Shown here piece after piece: positions 25,344 to 34,011 of a stretch of DNA of 64,000 nt (positions within the stretch are counted from its first letter, which is position 1; each line of letters starts with the position of its first letter). The translations under genes were made by a program, and so were the position numbers. The DNA comes from an uncultured Bacteroidales bacterium (GTDB lineage Bacteria; Bacteroidota; Bacteroidia; Bacteroidales; Paludibacteraceae): the NCBI GenBank assembly GCA_902798385.1, contig CADBWK010000007.1, positions 37,781-101,780 on the forward strand, read 5' to 3'. Under the pieces are notes generated by a model. It was not told where the DNA came from. It saw only the letters and a program-made list of their open reading frames with translations, and did not search any database.

Positions 25344-27395
25344 TTAATTCCGGAATTGGAGTTCGCCGTCGTGCAATTCGACGATGACGGGTTTGTTCTG
25401 ATCGACTTTGCCGGCGATGATGGACTTCGAGAGTTCATTGAGCACGAGTCGTTGCAGTGCCCGCTTAACCGGTCTTGCACCGAACTGCGGATCGTAGCCT
25501 TCCTTGGCGATATAACGGATGGCATCGTCCGTGACGCGCAGGTCGATACCTTGGTCTTCGAGCATCTTATGGATGCGGCTTACTTGCAGTCCGACCACGG
25601 CCTTGATATCGTCTTCGGTCAGTTCGCTGAAGTGGATGATCTCATCGATACGGTTGATGAACTCCGGTCGTACTTGTGCCCGTAACTGCTCTTCCGTGAG
25701 GTTGGAGGTCATGATGATAAGGGTGTTCTTGAAGTTGACGACACGTCCTTTGTTATCCGTCAGACGACCGTCATCGAGCACTTGCAGCAGGACGTTGAAG
25801 ACATCCGGATGGGCTTTCTCTATCTCATCGAAGAGTACAACCGAGTATGGCTTGCGTCGGATGGCTTCGGTCAGTTGACCGCCTTCATCATAGCCTACGT
25901 ATCCCGGAGGGGCACCGATCAGACGCGTCGCGCTGAACTTCTCCTGGTACTCGGACATATCGATACGCGTCATCATGTTCTCATCATCGAAGAGGTAGTC
26001 TGCGAGCGCTTTGGCGAGCTCGGTCTTACCGACACCGGTGGTACCTAAGAAGATGAAACTGCCGATGGGTCGTTTGGGGTCTTGTAAGCCCGCGCGGCTA
26101 CGCCGGATGGCGTCGCTGACCGCCTCGATAGCGGCATCTTGCCCGATGACGCGCTTGTGCAGTTCTTCCTCGAGGTGCAGCAGCTTATCGCGCTCGGACT
26201 GCATCATCTTCGCTACCGGTATACCCGTCCAACGGGCTACTACCTCGGCGATATCGTCTTCATCGACTTCCTCTTTGATAAGCGCCTCGTTGCTGATGGC
26301 ATGGAGCGAGTCCTGCGCGGACTTGATATTCGCTTCTGCGGCAGGGATTTGGCTGTAGCGGATCTCGGCTACCTTACCGTACTCGCCTTCGCGTTCTGCC
26401 ACCTCGGCTTGGTGCTTGAGGGTCTCGATACGTGCTTTCTCATTCTGGATAGTAGCCACGTACCCTTTCTCCTTATTCCACCGCGCGTTCAGTTCTTCGG
26501 ACTGCGCTTTGAGGTCTTTGAGTTGACCTTCAATAACTTTCAGTTTCGCCTCGTCCTTATCGCGTTTGATGGCCTCGCGCTCGATCTCGAGTTGCTTGAT
26601 CTGGCGGTCGAGCGTATCGATCTCTTCGGGTTTGGAATCCACCTCCAGACGTAACTTAGCGGCTGCTTCATCGACGAGGTCGATGGCTTTATCCGGCAGG
26701 AAACGATCGGTGATATACCGCGCAGAGAGGGTTACGGCCGCAATGATGGCGTCGTCTTTGATACGTACCTTATGATGGGTCTCGTAGCGCTCCTTCAGAC
26801 CACGCAGGATGGAGATGGTAGCTGCCTCATCCGGCTCGTCCACCATGACCTTCTGGAATCGACGCTCGAGGGCCTTATCGGTCTCGAAATATTTCTGATA
26901 CTCGTCGAGGGTGGTGGCACCGATCGCACGCAGGTCACCACGTGCCAGCGCCGGTTTGAGAATGTTCGCTGCGTCCATGGCGCCGCTCGATTTGCCTGCC
27001 CCTACGAGGGTATGGATCTCATCGATGAAGAGGATGATCTCACCCGCCGCGGCAACGACCTCGTTGACCACGCCTTTCAGACGCTCCTCGAACTCACCCT
27101 GGTATTTCGCACCCGCGATAAGGGCACCCATATCGAGGGAGTAGATCTGTTTCTTCTTCAGGTTCTCCGGTACATCCCCGCGTACGATTCGATGGGCAAG
27201 ACCCTCTGCGATAGCAGTCTTACCGACACCCGGTTCACCGATTAAGATAGGATTATTCTTCGTTCTACGACTCAGAATCTGTAATACACGCCGGATCTCG
27301 TCGTCTCTACCGATCACGGGATCCAATTTGCCTTCGCGAGCCCGCTCGCAGAGGTTGATGGCGAATTTTTGTAAGTTTTCGTTTTGGTTATTCAT
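25344..27395 (-). CDS. clpB: ClpB-type AAA+ disaggregase lacking the N-domain
   Basis: ClpB pulls proteins out of aggregates together with DnaK. The 683-residue protein has AAA-1 (Walker A GEPGVGKT at 53-60; Walker [10 protein letters not shown]), the coiled-coil middle domain that marks ClpB (about residues 235-360), and AAA-2 (Walker [23 protein letters not shown]; sensor-2 GARPVKRA). Usual ClpB is about 860 residues. Here the ATG falls at the linker before AAA-1, so the whole N-terminal Clp domain is absent and no remnant is seen upstream. In AAA-2 the stretch between TSNL and RPEFINRID is also shorter than usual by roughly 20 residues. It stands alone with no clear promoter. Confidence 0.9.
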   Translation of the reverse strand: MNNQNENLQKFAINLCERAREGKLDPVIGRDDEIRRVLQILSRRTKNNPILIGEPGVGKTAIAEGLAHRIVRGDVPENLKKKQIYSLDMGALIAGAKYQGEFEERLKGVVNEVVAAAGEIILFIDEIHTLVGAGKSSGAMDAANILKPALARGDLRAIGATTLDEYQKYFETDKALERRFQKVMVDEPDEAATISILRGLKERYETHHKVRIKDDAIIAAVTLSARYITDRFLPDKAIDLVDEAAAKLRLEVDSKPEEIDTLDRQIKQLEIEREAIKRDKDEAKLKVIEGQLKDLKAQSEELNARWNKEKGYVATIQNEKARIETLKHQAEVAEREGEYGKVAEIRYSQIPAAEANIKSAQDSLHAISNEALIKEEVDEDDIAEVVARWTGIPVAKMMQSERDKLLHLEEELHKRVIGQDAAIEAVSDAIRRSRAGLQDPKRPIGSFIFLGTTGVGKTELAKALADYLFDDENMMTRIDMSEYQEKFSATRLIGAPPGYVGYDEGGQLTEAIRRKPYSVVLFDEIEKAHPDVFNVLLQVLDDGRLTDNKGRVVNFKNTLIIMTSNLTEEQLRAQVRPEFINRIDEIIHFSELTEDDIKAVVGLQVSRIHKMLEDQGIDLRVTDDAIRYIAKEGYDPQFGARPVKRALQRLVLNELSKSIIAGKVDQNKPVIVELHDGELQFRN

Positions 27396-27427
27396 AGTTA
27401 TGTGTGTTTTAGTTAATCATCTTTTAG

Positions 27428-27465
27428 GATCCTAGGGACCTAGAAAACCAGGAAGCTAGTCACTA
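27428..27465. repeat. Degenerate CTAGG-rich repeat upstream of clpB
   Basis: On the minus strand the motif runs TTCCTGG, TTTTCTAGG, TCCCTAGG, ATCCTAAA. This is a degenerate repeat of period about 8 in the 100 bp gap between clpB and the YggS-HAD gene. Confidence 0.45.
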
Positions 27466-27495
27466 AACACTACACAAACTATGCGCCAAAACGCG

Positions 27496-28809
27496 TTAGA
27501 CTGACAAAATGGCAGTTAAATGTTGCAGCAGGGCTTTCATGTCGGGCAGGACGATATCTGCGCCTTCGGCGGCCAGATCAGCGTCTGACAGGATGCCTGT
27601 GTTGACGGCGACCGTATAGAGTCCGGCGGCTTTGCCGGCACGCACACCAAGCGGTGCGTTCTCCACGACCATGCACTCGTTCTTGGCAAAACCGCTCCGT
27701 TCCCATGCCTTCAGGTACGGCTCGGGATCGGGTTTGCCGTGCGTGACATCGTAGGCACAGATGATGCCGGTGAACACATGATCGAAGGTATCATTGAGGC
27801 TGCTGATGAGGTTGCGTTGCCCGGAGCCGGTCACGACCCAGCACTGTACACCGTGTTCGTGCAGGAAACGGAGCACGTCTTGGATGCCGGGAATCAGTTC
27901 GGGCAGCTGCCCTCCGGTGAGGCGAATGAAATGGGCGGACTTGGCGGCATAAACGGCCTCGACCACCTCTTGCGGTGCGTCCACGCCGTGTATGAGGCGG
28001 TATGCCTCGTTGATGACCGAAGCACCCGTACGCCCTTCGTTGCGGTAGGTCTGGTTCTTGGTGAACGGCAGTCCGTTCTCGTTCATCGCCAGTTCCCACG
28101 ACTGCGCGTGGTACGGCATCGAATTGAAGAGGACACCGTCCTGATCAAAAAATACGGCTTTTAGTTTACGCGAGTAGTCACGCGCACCGAAGATGGTAGA
28201 GCCTATGCGCACCATGGTGGAGCCGCACTCGATAGCGATCTGATAGTCATCGGACATACCCATGGATAAGGTTGAAGGTTTAAAGTTTAAAGTTGAAAGA
28301 AGTGAATGAGCGGTCTCAAAGCATCTTCTTATCTCTGCCTCATCCTCCGTATTCGTGGCCATGGCCATGAGTCCGCATATGCGGACATTGGATAATTGGT
28401 GATGGGTAGTTGGTAATTGGTCCGGGCTGAAGCCTGTCTTGGTTTGTTCGCGGGCGACATGCACTTCGAGCAGTACATCTTGGACAATGCCTTGTTTGGC
28501 GGCTTCTTCGTTGATGGCCTGCAGCAGGTGTTCGGAATCGACGGACTGAATGAGGTAGGGGCGTAACTTGAGCAGGTCACGCACCTTATTGGTCTGGAGG
28601 TGTCCGATGAAATGCCAGCGGATGTCCGCGGGTAGTGCCGCTACTTTCTGCTTCAGTTCCTGCACACGACTCTCCCCAAAATGGCGCTCGCCGGCGGCAT
28701 ATGCCTCGCGTATCGCCTCGATAGGTTGGAACTTACTCACGCACACCAGCGTCACGTGCGCGGGCAGGTGTGCGCGTACCTTATTTATTTGTTCTGCGAC
28801 TCCAGCCAT
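27496..28809 (-). CDS. YggS-family PLP homeostasis protein fused to a HAD phosphatase
   Basis: Residues 1-212 form a YggS/PROSC-like PLP-binding barrel (lysine in LVCVSKFQP; GERHFGESRVQE; WHFIGHLQTNK; MGMSDDYQIAIECGSTMVRIGSTIFGAR), normally a stand-alone protein. After a two- or three-residue linker, residues about 216-437 form a HAD-superfamily domain of the beta-phosphoglucomutase type: catalytic aspartates in FFDQDGVLFNS (D222/D224), VVTGSGQRN, and KPDPEPY followed by ENAPLGVRAGKAAG. The frame is continuous. The HAD substrate is unknown. A PLP- or sugar-phosphate-related substrate would fit but is a guess. Two period-7 arrays code for residues 130-141 and 171-180. It is the last gene of the long operon and overlaps the preceding gene by 25 bp. 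Confidence 0.88.
   Translation of the reverse strand: MAGVAEQINKVRAHLPAHVTLVCVSKFQPIEAIREAYAAGERHFGESRVQELKQKVAALPADIRWHFIGHLQTNKVRDLLKLRPYLIQSVDSEHLLQAINEEAAKQGIVQDVLLEVHVAREQTKTGFSPDQLPTTHHQLSNVRICGLMAMATNTEDEAEIRRCFETAHSLLSTLNFKPSTLSMGMSDDYQIAIECGSTMVRIGSTIFGARDYSRKLKAVFFDQDGVLFNSMPYHAQSWELAMNENGLPFTKNQTYRNEGRTGASVINEAYRLIHGVDAPQEVVEAVYAAKSAHFIRLTGGQLPELIPGIQDVLRFLHEHGVQCWVVTGSGQRNLISSLNDTFDHVFTGIICAYDVTHGKPDPEPYLKAWERSGFAKNECMVVENAPLGVRAGKAAGLYTVAVNTGILSDADLAAEGADIVLPDMKALLQHLTAILSV
28272..28299 (-). repeat. Period-7 array in YggS-HAD gene, copy 1
   Basis: Plus-strand units are TTGAAGG, TTTAAAG, TTTAAAG and TTGAAAG. They code for STLNFKPSTL. Confidence 0.7.
28386..28420 (-). repeat. Period-7 array in YggS-HAD gene, copy 2
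   Basis: Plus-strand units are CATTGGA, TAATTGG, TGATGGG, TAGTTGG and TAATTGG. They code for QLPTTHHQLSN. The coding-strand unit CCAATTA recurs in mnmE, folC and the EamA gene. Confidence 0.75.
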
Positions 28810-29717
28810 TGGATGTACGGCGTGATGTAACGTTCTTTCTTCTCTTGGTACACGGTCTCCAGATCGACCATGATGCCGGTCTCATACACATTCGCCAACT
28901 CATCGTTGATGGCGTTGCCGAAGAACATCAGATCGTTGGTGAGGTTGAGGTAAGCGGAGAACATAGGCGGGATGACCGTTCCTTGTTCGCGTACGGCTAA
29001 CTGCAGGATGCGGTAGTTCTCTTGTTTATCCTCGCCGCTGAAGGGGTTCGTAGCGAGCGGTTGCGACACGAAGGGATGATAAGGACCGAACAAGCCCTCT
29101 TCGCCTTTGTGATATTGGTTGAGGTACGCATAAATCAGTTCGCGCGCAGCCTCGTTATAATCGGGGTAGATCGTGACCTTACCGATCATCCATCGTATCT
29201 CCGGGTGGTTATTCATCACAGCGCCGATGCCGTCCCAAATGTTATCCAACGCAAAGAGCGCCTTGACCCCCATCTCGCGCTGCTGGTACATCGGCTGTAC
29301 GAACGCGCGACCGAACTCGATCGTGTGCGGCAGGTACTCGCGGATGAAGCGCTCCGAGTAATGGAACAGGTGCGCCGAGGTGATGAAGGGTTGTCCGTCG
29401 CGTATCTCCGCCTCGTGACCTAACAGATAGCGATAACCGCCGATGATCTGCTGATTCTCGGGATCCCACACGATGAGCTGGTGGTACGGTTTAGCCATCG
29501 TGTCCATCTCGTCGATGTCCATCTCTTTGCCGGTTGCTCCACCTCCGTCACGGTAACTGATCTCACGCAGACGCGCTATCTCGCGCATCACGTTCGGACA
29601 CTCATGCGCCGTGATGTCATAGATGAGGTTGTCCGCTTTATTGGACGGACGAAGCAAATGACCTTCTAATTCCCGGATCAGAAGTGACCTGTCAACTGCT
29701 GGTATGATTGCTTGCAT
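28785..29717 (-). CDS. GNAT-type N-acyltransferase, GlsB-like
   Basis: The 310-residue product matches the hemolysin/OlsB-type acyltransferase group that N-acylates an amino acid at the start of ornithine- or glycine-lipid synthesis (ECPNVMREIARLREISYRDGG; IIGGYRYLLGHEA; EFGRAFVQPMYQ). In Bacteroides thetaiotaomicron the homologue GlsB acts with GlsA to make glycine lipids. The PlsC-like gene directly upstream (26 bp overlap) is the natural partner. I chose the ATG at 29717 because the frame's first start is a TTG six bases upstream. The family is clear. The amino acid used is not shown by the sequence. Confidence 0.85.
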   Translation of the reverse strand: MQAIIPAVDRSLLIRELEGHLLRPSNKADNLIYDITAHECPNVMREIARLREISYRDGGGATGKEMDIDEMDTMAKPYHQLIVWDPENQQIIGGYRYLLGHEAEIRDGQPFITSAHLFHYSERFIREYLPHTIEFGRAFVQPMYQQREMGVKALFALDNIWDGIGAVMNNHPEIRWMIGKVTIYPDYNEAARELIYAYLNQYHKGEEGLFGPYHPFVSQPLATNPFSGEDKQENYRILQLAVREQGTVIPPMFSAYLNLTNDLMFFGNAINDELANVYETGIMVDLETVYQEKKERYITPYIQWLESQNK

Positions 29718-30531
29718 AAACAATGGATTTTATGGTTTGAGCCCATGCTTTGGGTGATTTACTATTATCTAAAGTGGTGTAGGGGATAGGCGGTAACACA
29801 TGCACCTTGAAGTGCTTGCCGTGTGCGCCGTACATCTCGTCCACCAGGTATAACATTTCGATGTTCAGTTTGATATGCAGCCATTTGCGTATCAAAGCCA
29901 AAAGGTAGAAGAACGTGCTGTTCTTGCCCTCGAAATAGATCGGAATGATGTCGCGCTTGTACTCACGGGCACGTTGCACGAAGTTCTTCTGCCATTCCAG
30001 ATCCTGAATATGCCAATGGCCGTCTATCCGTTGGAGCCTACTGCATGCGCCGGCAGGAAACGTCAATACATCCGTCTCACTCTCCCACATTCGTTGCTGC
30101 GCAGCGGCTTGCTCTTTGCTCAGGTGCCCCACCTTATTCACCGGTGCCCAGAGTTCATTGATCGGCTCTATGTACATGAGCAGCTCATTGACGACGACCT
30201 TCAACTCCCGACTTTCCGGACGACTCTCGTGGATCATCTGCGCGATGATCATGCCGTCGAGTCCACCGAGGGGGTGGTTGCTCACGAAGATCACCGGTCG
30301 GCCGTCGGTGGGTATGTTATCGATGCCGTCGATGGAGGCGGTGCAACCCAACTCCTCATGAATGACGCGGTCGATAAACGCGTAGCCTTTCAGATCCGGG
30401 TACTTGCGTAGGAACGCATTCATCTGCTCGACATGCACGATACGCTCCAAGTACCGGATGATGAAATTCGGTACTTTCGCCTTCGGAGCTTTGCTCTTGA
30501 GGATCGCGCGTATGTTGAATTGCAGCGGCAT
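29692..30531 (-). CDS. PlsC-type acyltransferase, GlsA-like
   Basis: This 279-residue membrane-associated acyltransferase has the motif VSNHPLGGLDGM (the H and D of the catalytic block), the substrate-binding region TFPAGACSR and a hydrophobic segment. In context it is likely the O-acyltransferase that adds the second fatty acid in glycine- or ornithine-type lipid synthesis, with the overlapping downstream gene as the N-acyltransferase. The start at 30531 overlaps the DUF4494 stop (ATGA). A longer frame upstream would lie wholly inside that gene. Confidence 0.82.
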   Translation of the reverse strand: MPLQFNIRAILKSKAPKAKVPNFIIRYLERIVHVEQMNAFLRKYPDLKGYAFIDRVIHEELGCTASIDGIDNIPTDGRPVIFVSNHPLGGLDGMIIAQMIHESRPESRELKVVVNELLMYIEPINELWAPVNKVGHLSKEQAAAQQRMWESETDVLTFPAGACSRLQRIDGHWHIQDLEWQKNFVQRAREYKRDIIPIYFEGKNSTFFYLLALIRKWLHIKLNIEMLYLVDEMYGAHGKHFKVHVLPPIPYTTLDNSKSPKAWAQTIKSIVYASNHTSS

Positions 30532-30947
30532 CAGTGAACGGCGTGCAGGATGTCCATGATCGGGGTCTTGGCGATCGAGATGATCTCGCAATCGAGGGAT
30601 TTCAGTGCCTCTTTGAGTGCGAAGACAGCATCGTCCAGCATATTGGCTTGAACGAGGAACGCTACGCTCTTGCGCGTCTCTTTGTCGCCGTCCACGGTGA
30701 TCATCTCCACGCGGGCTTTGTACCAGAATGCACCGCCCTCGTTGGGGAATACGTCATAGAACTGGCTGCGTTTGCAGTTCTGTACCTCGCAGTCACCGAA
30801 GATGAACGGTTTGATCTCGTCCATCAGGCAGTTCTCTGCGTCTGCAAAACTCACTGCACCGTCGATGAGGTAGGTCTCTTTGACCTTACCCGGGTTGTCT
30901 TCACCCGTTTGACGGTCGTACTTAACTTTAATCTCGTGAAATATCAT
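30531..30947 (-). CDS. DUF4494 family protein
   Basis: This small soluble protein of 138 residues (MIFHEIKVKYDRQTGE; VKETYLIDGAVSFADAENCL) belongs to DUF4494, found across Bacteroidales. It has alternating beta strands and helices (two ferredoxin-like halves seem likely) and no catalytic motif I can name. It starts 4 bp after the alkaline-phosphatase-like gene and overlaps the acyltransferase gene. Function is unknown. Confidence 0.85.
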   Translation of the reverse strand: MIFHEIKVKYDRQTGEDNPGKVKETYLIDGAVSFADAENCLMDEIKPFIFGDCEVQNCKRSQFYDVFPNEGGAFWYKARVEMITVDGDKETRKSVAFLVQANMLDDAVFALKEALKSLDCEIISIAKTPIMDILHAVH

Positions 30948-30951
30948 TGTC

Positions 30952-32412
30952 TTAAAATATTAAATCTGCTACTTGGGTGGCGTCCAATCGCTCTTGCGGC
31001 ATCGGACGGATCGTTCCGCTCCATAGGAGGACAGGCGACTCCGGATTGTCGTCGATCACCTTATCGATGCTTCGTTTCTCGTCCTGCATCAGTCGCCAAC
31101 CGGGTTGGAGCATAAAGACCACATCGCCCGTATGGCGCTTGCAGAGCGTGGTGCCCAGCATCGGATAGCGCATGGCTTCATAGTTCGGGATGGCAATCTG
31201 TACCCCCTCAAAATCCATCAGAAAATTGGCTACCTGCCGCTGGAGCGTCTCCAAGTTGAGCCGTTTCTGCTCGATGAGGTTGCGGTTGAGGTATATCGAT
31301 TGTCCGTAGGCGCCGTCCACCCAACGCTCGTGACCGTACAGCGCCATGAGGTACGTACCGGTCAGTGCTGCGGCGCGGTCGGCATTGAAGGCCTGCACCG
31401 GCATATGGATGTCCGCCAAGCTCTGCGGGTCAGTGCCTAAGATCGGACGGCCTACGACTAAGATCTGGTAGTTCGTGCGACCGATCCGTTTGTCGAGTTG
31501 TTCCATCAGATAGCCCAGGTCTTGATTGAGCCACAGGTACATGTCCTCGTGCTCGGCACTGGCGATCCGGTCGGACTTGGCATTCGGGCTGAGGGTGTTG
31601 AGTTGGAGCATCAGCATGTCGGGCGTCGCATCCATACCGAGTTTCTCTTCTTTCTGGATAGCCAGCGCCAGCTCAATGACGAGCGTATTGGCTTGCGGCG
31701 CATGGAGCAAGACGTCCTCTACGTTATATGCAAAACCTTTCTTGCGCTCCTGATCGGTAGGGGCGGTATAGGTGGGGATGTCCATGCGCGGTGTCCACTG
31801 ACGTGCCGCCAGCGTAGCGATCCGACCGGACTTGTTCTGCTCGTAAGCCGCCGAAGGCAGTCCTTCGGTATAGGCGGCCGTCGCCGTCCATTGTCGGGTC
31901 TCGGCGTCTATCCAGCAACAAGCGTTCGCAGCGTGTCCGGCAAGGAGCACCGAACTCTCCGGCTGCAGACCGATTGCGTAGATTTTCGCATTCGGATAGG
32001 CGATACGCATGCGGTCGGTGAGCGTCTGTGCCAAGAGGTTCTTGGCGGAGATCTGCTGCTTCGTGCCTATGCCGCGGACCGACTCGTCCTCCAGCATGGT
32101 GTGGGTCTTGCGGTCGCGGCGGGCGAAATAATTATCCATACTATACCCGTGCCGGTCCGGCGTGACACCGGTCATGAGGGTCGCCGTGGTCTCATTACCG
32201 CCATATACGAGTTGCGGATACGCCACGGTTGTTTGGAAAGCCTCTTCGCTCAAGGTTCGTAAACCGCCCTGCTGCCAGTAAGGACGCAGCGTGGTGAGGT
32301 TGTCGGCCGTCAGACCGTCCACCACCGCTACCACCGTCAGGCGCGGCGCCGCTTGCAGACCAAGCGCGAACAAGCAGAGAATCAACGTATGATATAGATA
32401 AGTCTTGCGCAT
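30952..32412 (-). CDS. Alkaline-phosphatase-superfamily protein with lost metal ligands
   Basis: The 486-residue protein has a signal peptide (LYHTLILCLFALGLQAAP), so it is periplasmic. It follows the PafA-like alkaline phosphatase layout: the first metal aspartate in VVDGL, the nucleophile region GGNETTATLMTGVTPDRHGY and the conserved GHAANACCWID. Two later metal-binding blocks are not recognisable: SSTDYxGH is replaced by LNTLSPNAKS, and TADHG by VVGRPI. The HGS block near the C-terminus is also missing. It is therefore probably a non-catalytic relative. The start at 32412 gives a good signal peptide and a 31 bp overlap with the Lnb-like gene. Confidence 0.75.
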   Translation of the reverse strand: MRKTYLYHTLILCLFALGLQAAPRLTVVAVVDGLTADNLTTLRPYWQQGGLRTLSEEAFQTTVAYPQLVYGGNETTATLMTGVTPDRHGYSMDNYFARRDRKTHTMLEDESVRGIGTKQQISAKNLLAQTLTDRMRIAYPNAKIYAIGLQPESSVLLAGHAANACCWIDAETRQWTATAAYTEGLPSAAYEQNKSGRIATLAARQWTPRMDIPTYTAPTDQERKKGFAYNVEDVLLHAPQANTLVIELALAIQKEEKLGMDATPDMLMLQLNTLSPNAKSDRIASAEHEDMYLWLNQDLGYLMEQLDKRIGRTNYQILVVGRPILGTDPQSLADIHMPVQAFNADRAAALTGTYLMALYGHERWVDGAYGQSIYLNRNLIEQKRLNLETLQRQVANFLMDFEGVQIAIPNYEAMRYPMLGTTLCKRHTGDVVFMLQPGWRLMQDEKRSIDKVIDDNPESPVLLWSGTIRPMPQERLDATQVADLIF

Positions 32413-33383
32413 AAATGGGTCAAAGGAATAATCATCAGTCTCCAGCCGAAGCCCACCAGCGGATGGCAGGAGAAGAATGTCAAAAACGTCACAATACAGA
32501 TCAGCAGCAGGTAGGGAATACCGGCTACCAGTTCTACCCACCACGACCAGCGTTGACGCTTTCGGTCGTAAACACTGATGAGGCAGATGAATACAAAATA
32601 AAGGATGATACCCAAATACCAGGTCTTGTACCATGGTACGGGTTGTACCGCAAAGGGCGCGATCTGTTCGCTGCTCACCATCCATGCATCGGCCGTACGG
32701 GCTTGGCTGAGGTAGAACATCAGCTCTTCGGGCAGGAACAAACGCTCTTCGCCGTGCATCGGTTGGTCGGCTTTGGGACCGAAGACCAGATTGATGCCGA
32801 AGTCCGCCCACGAACCTCTCGGCGTATAGTGTTGAATGAACCGGCGGTAGGTCATACCCTCTGCGCCTTCGTACTCCGACCACGAGCCCTCGGCGTTGTT
32901 ACCGCAGAAGATCCGGTCGATCATATGGAACGGACGTGTGGCGCAGTTGTCAAACACGAAGTTATAGAGGTATTTGCGATTCTGCGGTTGGTAGTTCTCC
33001 ACCAACGCCTGCCACAACGCCTCGCGCTGCTCGGCATCGAGGTTCAGCACCTGCTCATAGACCGGTCGCTCTTCCTCTTCGTACTCCCGCATGAACCACC
33101 AGTAGGGTGTCGCCCCCAACTCATACCAGGTCTCGCCCTTGACGAACTTCCAGTAGAAATGATCGGTGTTGAAATCGAAGATACCGTAGTTGAAGACGAT
33201 ATCGAGGTCGTTCACACTGTCGCATACGCGGATGGCTGTGTGCCCGTAGCGCGCGTACAGTTCCTCGCCCGGTGTGCACGTGAGCAGAGAGATACGTGCC
33301 TGTTCGCTCAATGCCTCGGCCTGCGCGCCCAGACAGACGAACAGGATACAAGACAGGATATATGTGCGAAGGCGGTTATACAT
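32382..33383 (-). CDS. Lnb-type protein (DUF4105), lipoprotein N-acyltransferase candidate
   Basis: The 333-residue product has a signal peptide, a periplasmic DUF4105 domain (ISLLTCTPGEELYARYGHTAIRV; FNYGIFDF; YLYNFVFDNCATRPFHMID) and about three C-terminal membrane helices. This layout matches Lnb, the lipoprotein N-acyltransferase described in Bacteroides. The conserved His (YGHTAIR) and Cys (DNCATRP) are good candidates for catalysis. Neighbours are a PAP2 protein and lipid acyltransferases, so an envelope lipid role fits. Assignment as Lnb is by family resemblance. Confidence 0.8.
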   Translation of the reverse strand: MYNRLRTYILSCILFVCLGAQAEALSEQARISLLTCTPGEELYARYGHTAIRVCDSVNDLDIVFNYGIFDFNTDHFYWKFVKGETWYELGATPYWWFMREYEEEERPVYEQVLNLDAEQREALWQALVENYQPQNRKYLYNFVFDNCATRPFHMIDRIFCGNNAEGSWSEYEGAEGMTYRRFIQHYTPRGSWADFGINLVFGPKADQPMHGEERLFLPEELMFYLSQARTADAWMVSSEQIAPFAVQPVPWYKTWYLGIILYFVFICLISVYDRKRQRWSWWVELVAGIPYLLLICIVTFLTFFSCHPLVGFGWRLMIIPLTHLCARLIYIIR

Positions 33384-34011
33384 TGCTGACGATGAAATAG
33401 GGTAAAAAAGTGCAAGCGATACCTAAGAGCCAACCGGCGCTCACCTGCGCGCCCGTGTGGGCATCCATATAGAGCCGCGCCCACATAAGCAGCCACGACA
33501 GTCCTAACCACAACGCCCAGGTGCCCATAGTGGGGATGGCACCGATGCCTAAGCAGTAACTGAGGATGCCACCTATCAGTCCTCCCAAGCCTGCGAGATG
33601 GGCGCTGATCTTCCATGTACGGTTGATGAGCGCGATCAGTCCGATGGCGATCGTAGCACCAACGGCTACGCCGGAAAGGAAAGTCGGGGCGTGGAGGATA
33701 TGCGTCAGGAAATAGCACCAGAAACCAAAACCCAAGGCTGCGTATACATATGGCATCGTGCGTTCCTTCGGGTTGTCGATATAGAGGTCCTTGACCAAGC
33801 CCTTTTTCATGAGGATCCAGATGGCGGTGATCGGCAACACACACGTCAAGAGGAACGTACCCGTGACAGCCACCGCGATCCATACGCCTGCCAGCGGCGC
33901 GATGTGCAGCGAATGCGCGACGCAGAAGAGGATGATCCCGTAGGTAGGGATGAAGAGCGGGTAGAGCAACACGCTCAGACTCTTGGCTACTATGTCGAGG
34001 ATCTTATTCAT
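33376..34011 (-). CDS. PAP2-superfamily membrane protein
   Basis: The protein has 211 residues and about six membrane helices. Degenerate PAP2 phosphatase motifs are visible: KERTMPY (motif 1-like), ISAHLAG (motif 2-like, with His) and ARLYMDAHTGAQVSAGWLLG (motif 3, R...H). PAP2 enzymes remove phosphate from lipid phosphates such as undecaprenyl pyrophosphate or lipid A. The target here is unknown. It overlaps rpoN by 4 bp and the Lnb-like gene by 8 bp. Confidence 0.75.
   Translation of the reverse strand: MNKILDIVAKSLSVLLYPLFIPTYGIILFCVAHSLHIAPLAGVWIAVAVTGTFLLTCVLPITAIWILMKKGLVKDLYIDNPKERTMPYVYAALGFGFWCYFLTHILHAPTFLSGVAVGATIAIGLIALINRTWKISAHLAGLGGLIGGILSYCLGIGAIPTMGTWALWLGLSWLLMWARLYMDAHTGAQVSAGWLLGIACTFLPYFIVSNV

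Noticed and set aside
27428-27465. CTAGG-rich stretch as an attachment site or insertion-sequence end
   Set aside because: It is degenerate, has no matching copy at another place that I can see, and no recombinase or transposase gene is near.
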